A program made the position numbers and the translations under genes. Shown here piece after piece: positions 38,201 to 41,019 of a stretch of DNA of 41,019 nucleotides (position 1 is its first letter; each line of letters begins with the position of its first letter). The DNA is taken from positions 1-41,019 of the forward strand of contig CAUUGB010000006.1 of assembly GCA_963544615.1 (NCBI GenBank), given 5' to 3'. The notes beneath the pieces are model-generated. The model saw nothing but the letters and a program-made list of their open reading frames with translations, made no database searches and was not told the origin of the DNA. The stretch is from CAUUGB01 sp963544615 (lineage in GTDB: Bacteria > Patescibacteriota > Microgenomatia > UBA1400 > PJMF01).

Positions 38201-38575
38201 CTATAAAACCTCTGGAGCGAGATTAGCAATTTTGCTAAAACCCGCATTCTTAACTTCTCTAGCCACTGGTCCAAAAACTCTGGTACCAATGGGATCTAAG
38301 TTTTCTCTGGCAGTAATAATCACTGCGGCATTGTCGCTAAAGCGAATATACTCACCACCTTGGCGACGAAACTCCTTTTTAGTGCGCACTACCACGGCTT
38401 TAACCTTTTCTCCTTTTTTAATTGTGCCTGCGGCATCAGCTTTAATGACTGAAGCGGCTACCACATCACCCACATAGCCAAAGCGGCGTTTAGAACCACC
38501 ATGTACCTGAATGACGCGAATTTGTTTGGCTCCAGAATTATCAGCAACCTCGAGCACTGAACGTAATTGTATCAT
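38201..38575 (-). CDS. rplN: 50S ribosomal protein L14
   Basis: L14 is a conserved barrel protein on the subunit interface, where it contacts the small subunit and L19. The 124 residues show LEVADNSGAKQIRVIQVHG, VRTKKEFRR and the C-terminal GTRVFGPVAREVK signature. Length matches the family. It starts 1 nt after the S17 stop. Nothing unusual. Confidence 0.97.
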   Translation of the reverse strand: MIQLRSVLEVADNSGAKQIRVIQVHGGSKRRFGYVGDVVAASVIKADAAGTIKKGEKVKAVVVRTKKEFRRQGGEYIRFSDNAAVIITARENLDPIGTRVFGPVAREVKNAGFSKIANLAPEVL

Positions 38576-38576
38576 A

Positions 38577-38816
38577 TTATGCTTGATCTTTCTGACTAAC
38601 TAATTTGAAGCGCTTGCCTTTGCTCATCGGTCGGCAAGCAGCAATAGTTACCATTTGACCCAAACTGAGTTTAGTTTTGCCGTCAACATGAACACTATAA
38701 CGCTTGGTTTTTTTCAAAAACTTTTTGTAGAGGGGATGTTGAAAAAGAGCCTCTACCTCTACCAAAGCAGTTGCAGTATTCTTGAGCGAAACAATTTTGC
38801 CACTTAAAGTTTTCAT
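38577..38816 (-). CDS. rpsQ: 30S ribosomal protein S17
   Basis: S17 is an early 16S rRNA binder. The 79-residue protein shows the OB-fold start TLSGKIVSLKNTATALVEV, HPLYKKFLKKTKRYSVHV and the C-terminal GQMVTIAACRPMSKGKRF signature. The ATG overlaps the L29 stop by 4 nt, so translation is probably coupled. Standard length and position. Confidence 0.96.
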   Translation of the reverse strand: MKTLSGKIVSLKNTATALVEVEALFQHPLYKKFLKKTKRYSVHVDGKTKLSLGQMVTIAACRPMSKGKRFKLVSQKDQA

Positions 38817-39022
38817 GATTTGCTTTCTTGATTTTTTTCTGCCATCACGGTTTTAATTTGAGCTAAGTCACGACGAAAATTTTTAATCATACTAGTGTTT
38901 TGTAATTTACGAGCACTTTTAGTTAGGTAAGCAGTAGTCAGTTTAGCAGCCAAATCAGTAGTCATCTGAGCGAGTTCGCTGCTGCTTTTACTTCTGATTT
39001 CTGCCAATTGTTGTTTTTTCAT
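38813..39022 (-). CDS. rpmC: 50S ribosomal protein L29
   Basis: L29 forms a two-helix hairpin near the tunnel exit. The 69-residue protein is helical, starts KKQQLAEIRSKSSSELAQM and carries TSMIKNFRRDLAQIKTVM in the second helix, the family's conserved part. It begins 1 nt after the L16 stop and overlaps S17. Short and divergent as usual for L29, but position confirms identity. Confidence 0.93.
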   Translation of the reverse strand: MKKQQLAEIRSKSSSELAQMTTDLAAKLTTAYLTKSARKLQNTSMIKNFRRDLAQIKTVMAEKNQESKS

Positions 39023-39023
39023 A

Positions 39024-39431
39024 CTAATCCTTGCACACCAGAGTGGTTTTAACTGAAAGCTTATGACCAGCTTTGCTGAAAGCAGCTTTGGCCGCTTCTT
39101 GGCTCACCCCACCAATTTCAAACAAAATTACTCCTGGTTTAACTACCGCTACATAATGAGAAATATCTCCCTTGCCCGAGCCCATTTTTACTCCTACTGG
39201 TTTTTTAGTAACTGGGCGATGAGGAAACACTCTAAACCAATATTTGCCCACTTTTTTGGTGGCAAAAGTAATTTTTTTACGAGCAGCTTCTAATTCTCTG
39301 TCGCTTAAGCGTCCATGTTCTAAGGCTTTCAGTCCATATTCGCCAAAAACCACTTCGGTGCCACGCGAGGCAATGCCTCTGTTTTTACCTCTAAAACATT
39401 TGCGGTATTTTCTCTTTTTTGGCTGCAGCAT
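39024..39431 (-). CDS. rplP: 50S ribosomal protein L16
   Basis: L16 organises the A-site region of the large subunit. The 135-residue protein begins MLQPKKRKYRK and contains FGEYGLKALEHGRLSDRE, VFPHRPVTKKPVGVKMGSG and KGDISHYVAVVKPGVILFE, all typical. A Shine-Dalgarno-like AGGAATAAAAG precedes the ATG. The gene follows S3 by 18 nt. Confidence 0.97.
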   Translation of the reverse strand: MLQPKKRKYRKCFRGKNRGIASRGTEVVFGEYGLKALEHGRLSDRELEAARKKITFATKKVGKYWFRVFPHRPVTKKPVGVKMGSGKGDISHYVAVVKPGVILFEIGGVSQEAAKAAFSKAGHKLSVKTTLVCKD

Positions 39432-39449
39432 ATCTTTTATTCCTAATTC

Positions 39450-40097
39450 CTAATTAACTAAACTTCCTTTATTAATCCACACCTTAACGCCTACATAACC
39501 AGATTTAGTGTGAATTGGCATTTGGTAGTAGTCAATGTTAGCCCGCAAAGTTTGGGTGGGAATGGAGCCTTCAAAATATTTTTCGGTGCGAGAAATTTCT
39601 GCACCCCCAATTCTGCCTGCCAGCTGAATTTTAATGCCTTTAGCGCCGGCAATCATGGTTTTTTCTAAAGCACCAGAAACTGCCCGGCGATGGGGAAAGC
39701 GTTTCATTAATTGCCCCGCAATTCTTTCTGCTACTAATTTAGCGGATAAATCAGCTTTTTTAATTTCTTCAACCTTAAGATCAATTTTAGTTTTTTCGCC
39801 TTTTTTGTCAGCGATTAATTTTTCAATTTTTTTCTTTAAGGCTTCTAAACTGGAACCGCCGCGACCAATGACTACTCCGGGCCGGGAAACATAAAGAGTA
39901 ATTTTTAGCACATTAACTGAACGTTCAATTTCGCTAGAAACCAAACCTGCATTCTCTAATTCTTTATTTAATAATTGGCGCAATTTTTTGTCCTGTAGTA
40001 GCAATTCACCATACTGCCCTTTAGGAGCAAACCACTTAGAACTAGCTGGTAGGGTGACGCCCACTCGATAACCTATCGGATTAACCTTTTGTCCCAT
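39450..40097 (-). CDS. rpsC: 30S ribosomal protein S3
   Basis: S3 forms part of the mRNA entry tunnel and helicase. The 215-residue protein starts GQKVNPIGYRVGVT, has the KH domain core (VVIGRGGSSLEALKKK) and the C-terminal domain (RRAVSGALEKTMIAGAKG and EISRTEKYFEGSIP). Length is at the short end of the family. Two genes, L22 and S19, precede it on the minus strand in conserved order, with a 3-nt gap to L22. Confidence 0.97.
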   Translation of the reverse strand: MGQKVNPIGYRVGVTLPASSKWFAPKGQYGELLLQDKKLRQLLNKELENAGLVSSEIERSVNVLKITLYVSRPGVVIGRGGSSLEALKKKIEKLIADKKGEKTKIDLKVEEIKKADLSAKLVAERIAGQLMKRFPHRRAVSGALEKTMIAGAKGIKIQLAGRIGGAEISRTEKYFEGSIPTQTLRANIDYYQMPIHTKSGYVGVKVWINKGSLVN

Positions 40098-40100
40098 AAA

Positions 40101-40496
40101 TTATTTACTTTCTTTAACTTTCTTTGTTGTTTCCTCTCCTTTGTCAGCTGGTGGAGTTAGCGCAGATTTTTTTGTTAAGACCACTTTTACATGGCAAGTT
40201 TTTTTTCTGACAATAAATCCTCTTCCTCGGGATACAGCTCGCATTCTTTTATAAACTGCCCCATCACTGACAATAATTTCTTTAAGTTCTAAATCATCAG
40301 GATTTAATTGATGATTAGTTTTGGCATTAGCTAGAGCCTGTTTGATGACTTTGAGAATAACTAAACTTGAGCGTCTGGTGATGACAGCGAGGTTAGCTAC
40401 CGCTCCTTGCAAACCCTTTTTTTTCACCGCATTAGCCACTAAACGCATTTTGCGTGGAGCTTGGCGAATGTTAGTTTGTTGTGCCGTAATTAACAT
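40101..40496 (-). CDS. rplV: 50S ribosomal protein L22 with acidic/basic tail
   Basis: L22 lines the exit tunnel. The 131-residue protein shows RQAPRKMRLVANAVKKKGL, LKVIKQALANAKTNHQLN and the beta-hairpin segment RMRAVSRGRGFIVRKKTCH. A Thr/Lys/Glu-rich tail of about 20 residues (ADKGEETTKKVKESK) extends it beyond the usual 110. Position between S19 and S3 is standard, with a 9-nt gap to S19. Confidence 0.97.
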   Translation of the reverse strand: MLITAQQTNIRQAPRKMRLVANAVKKKGLQGAVANLAVITRRSSLVILKVIKQALANAKTNHQLNPDDLELKEIIVSDGAVYKRMRAVSRGRGFIVRKKTCHVKVVLTKKSALTPPADKGEETTKKVKESK

Positions 40497-40505
40497 ATAT
40501 TTTCT

Positions 40506-40790
40506 TTAAGTTTTGGTTAATACTCTCTTGACAATGCGACCATGCCCTTTGAAGGTGCGAGTGGGAGCAAACTCACCCAGTTTGTGCCCCACCATGGTTT
40601 CACTAATGTAAACATCAGTAAATTTTTTGCCTTGATGGACACTAATAGTTAGACCAATAAACTCAGGAGAAATTACTGATTGTCTTGCCCAAGTTTTAAT
40701 GCTCACCTTACTACCTCCCTGTTTAGCTTGCAAAACTTTTTTGAGAAGTTTTTCGTCGATGTAAGGTCCTTTTTTAATGCTTCTGCTCAT
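40506..40790 (-). CDS. rpsS: 30S ribosomal protein S19
   Basis: S19 sits in the head of the small subunit and contacts L5 at the intersubunit bridge. The 94-residue protein carries RSIKKGPYIDEKLLKK at the start, then TWARQSVISPEFIGLTI and the signature VGHKLGEFAPTRTFKGH. Length is standard. It starts 3 nt after the L2 stop. Nothing unusual. Confidence 0.97.
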   Translation of the reverse strand: MSRSIKKGPYIDEKLLKKVLQAKQGGSKVSIKTWARQSVISPEFIGLTISVHQGKKFTDVYISETMVGHKLGEFAPTRTFKGHGRIVKRVLTKT

Positions 40791-40793
40791 GAA

Positions 40794-41019
40794 TTATTTC
40801 GCCCTTCTGTCCCTGATAATCATTTTTTTGCTTTTAGATTTTTTGCGAGTTTTGTATCCTAAGGCTGGTTTACCCCAGGGAGTTTTAGGATGAGACATAC
40901 CAATGCCACTTCTACCTTCACCACCGCCATGAGGGTGGGAGCCAGGATGTTGGGCGGTGCCACGTACACTGGGGCGAATACCCATTAAACGTTTGCGCCC
41001 AGCTTTACCTACTTTTTCA
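40794..41019 (-). CDS. rplB: 50S ribosomal protein L2, C-terminal part (cut by window end)
   Basis: L2 is required for peptidyl-transferase activity and subunit association. The minus-strand frame is open to the end of the window, so the 5' part of the gene lies outside; about 74 C-terminal residues remain. They include GKAGRKRLMGIRPSVRGTA, the invariant HPHGGGEGRSGIG and TPWGKPALGYKTRKK. The next base block is the S19 gene in conserved order. Confidence 0.97.
   Translation of the reverse strand, partial: EKVGKAGRKRLMGIRPSVRGTAQHPGSHPHGGGEGRSGIGMSHPKTPWGKPALGYKTRKKSKSKKMIIRDRRAK

Noticed and set aside
1..41019. Recoding of TGA, as known in some Patescibacteria (Gracilibacteria, Absconditabacteria)
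   Set aside because: Several genes, including enolase and the 5942-7030 gene, end at TGA in the expected place, and no conserved gene is interrupted by TGA.
1..41019. tRNA genes, CRISPR arrays, insertion sequences and prophage genes
   Set aside because: No T-arm or cloverleaf pattern, no regularly spaced repeats, and no transposase or phage protein were found by eye.

Overview
The window looks like part of a Patescibacteria (Candidate Phyla Radiation) genome, possibly close to Microgenomates; the phylum-level call is firmer than the class. Support comes from the gene set: an S10/spc ribosomal cluster with no L30 between S5 and L15, a release factor RF1 about 45 residues short at the N-terminus, a compact RNase P RNA of about 240 nt, very tight gene packing, and many small secreted or membrane proteins of unknown function. 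TGA is used as a stop (for example by enolase), so the code is standard.

Layout. Positions 1-5159 carry the 3' part of uvrB, lon and pyruvate kinase. Positions 5196-8092 hold a pair of secreted/anchored surface proteins and an AI-2E-type permease. Next come rnpB, an unknown gene on the other strand whose 3' end runs antisense into rnpB, and pgi. Positions 10916-12177 hold a small DUF4258-like gene divergent from ybaB and rdgB. Positions 12183-18787 are a surface-glycan locus: two GT2 transferases, an O-antigen-ligase/polymerase-like protein, a GT39-type membrane transferase and a GT4-type transferase. After it come a second, divergent RdgB-like gene with an apparent 5' frameshift, a membrane-anchored beta-propeller protein with a DUF4190 partner, enolase, a DHH/MYG1-like protein and a HIT protein.

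From 24560 to 33004 nearly everything is on the minus strand: prfA, L31, a DUF192 protein, recF, two small unknown genes, an MBOAT/SGNH acyl-transfer pair, lemA and a TPM-domain protein. tyrS (+) converges on the ribosomal operon (minus), which reads L2-S19-L22-S3-L16-L29-S17-L14-L24-L5-S14-S8-L6-L18-S5-L15 and stops there, with no secY.

The most striking pattern is promoter placement. At about ten genes a good -10 hexamer, often an extended TGnTATAAT or paired with a -35 at 17 nt, ends only 6-11 nt before the start codon, and no Shine-Dalgarno sequence is present. The same spacing separates the rnpB -10 box from the start of its P1 helix, so transcription should begin at or within a few nt of these ATGs. 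This implies extensive leaderless translation. Genes inside operons, and those with longer leaders (ybaB, rdgB, HIT, the 67-aa gene), do show Shine-Dalgarno-like sequences.

Glycolysis (pgi, eno, pyk), translation (tyrS, prfA, ribosomal proteins), DNA repair (uvrB, recF), nucleotide sanitation (two Ham1 proteins), proteolysis (lon) and cell-envelope construction are all represented. No tRNA, CRISPR array, insertion sequence or prophage gene was seen.
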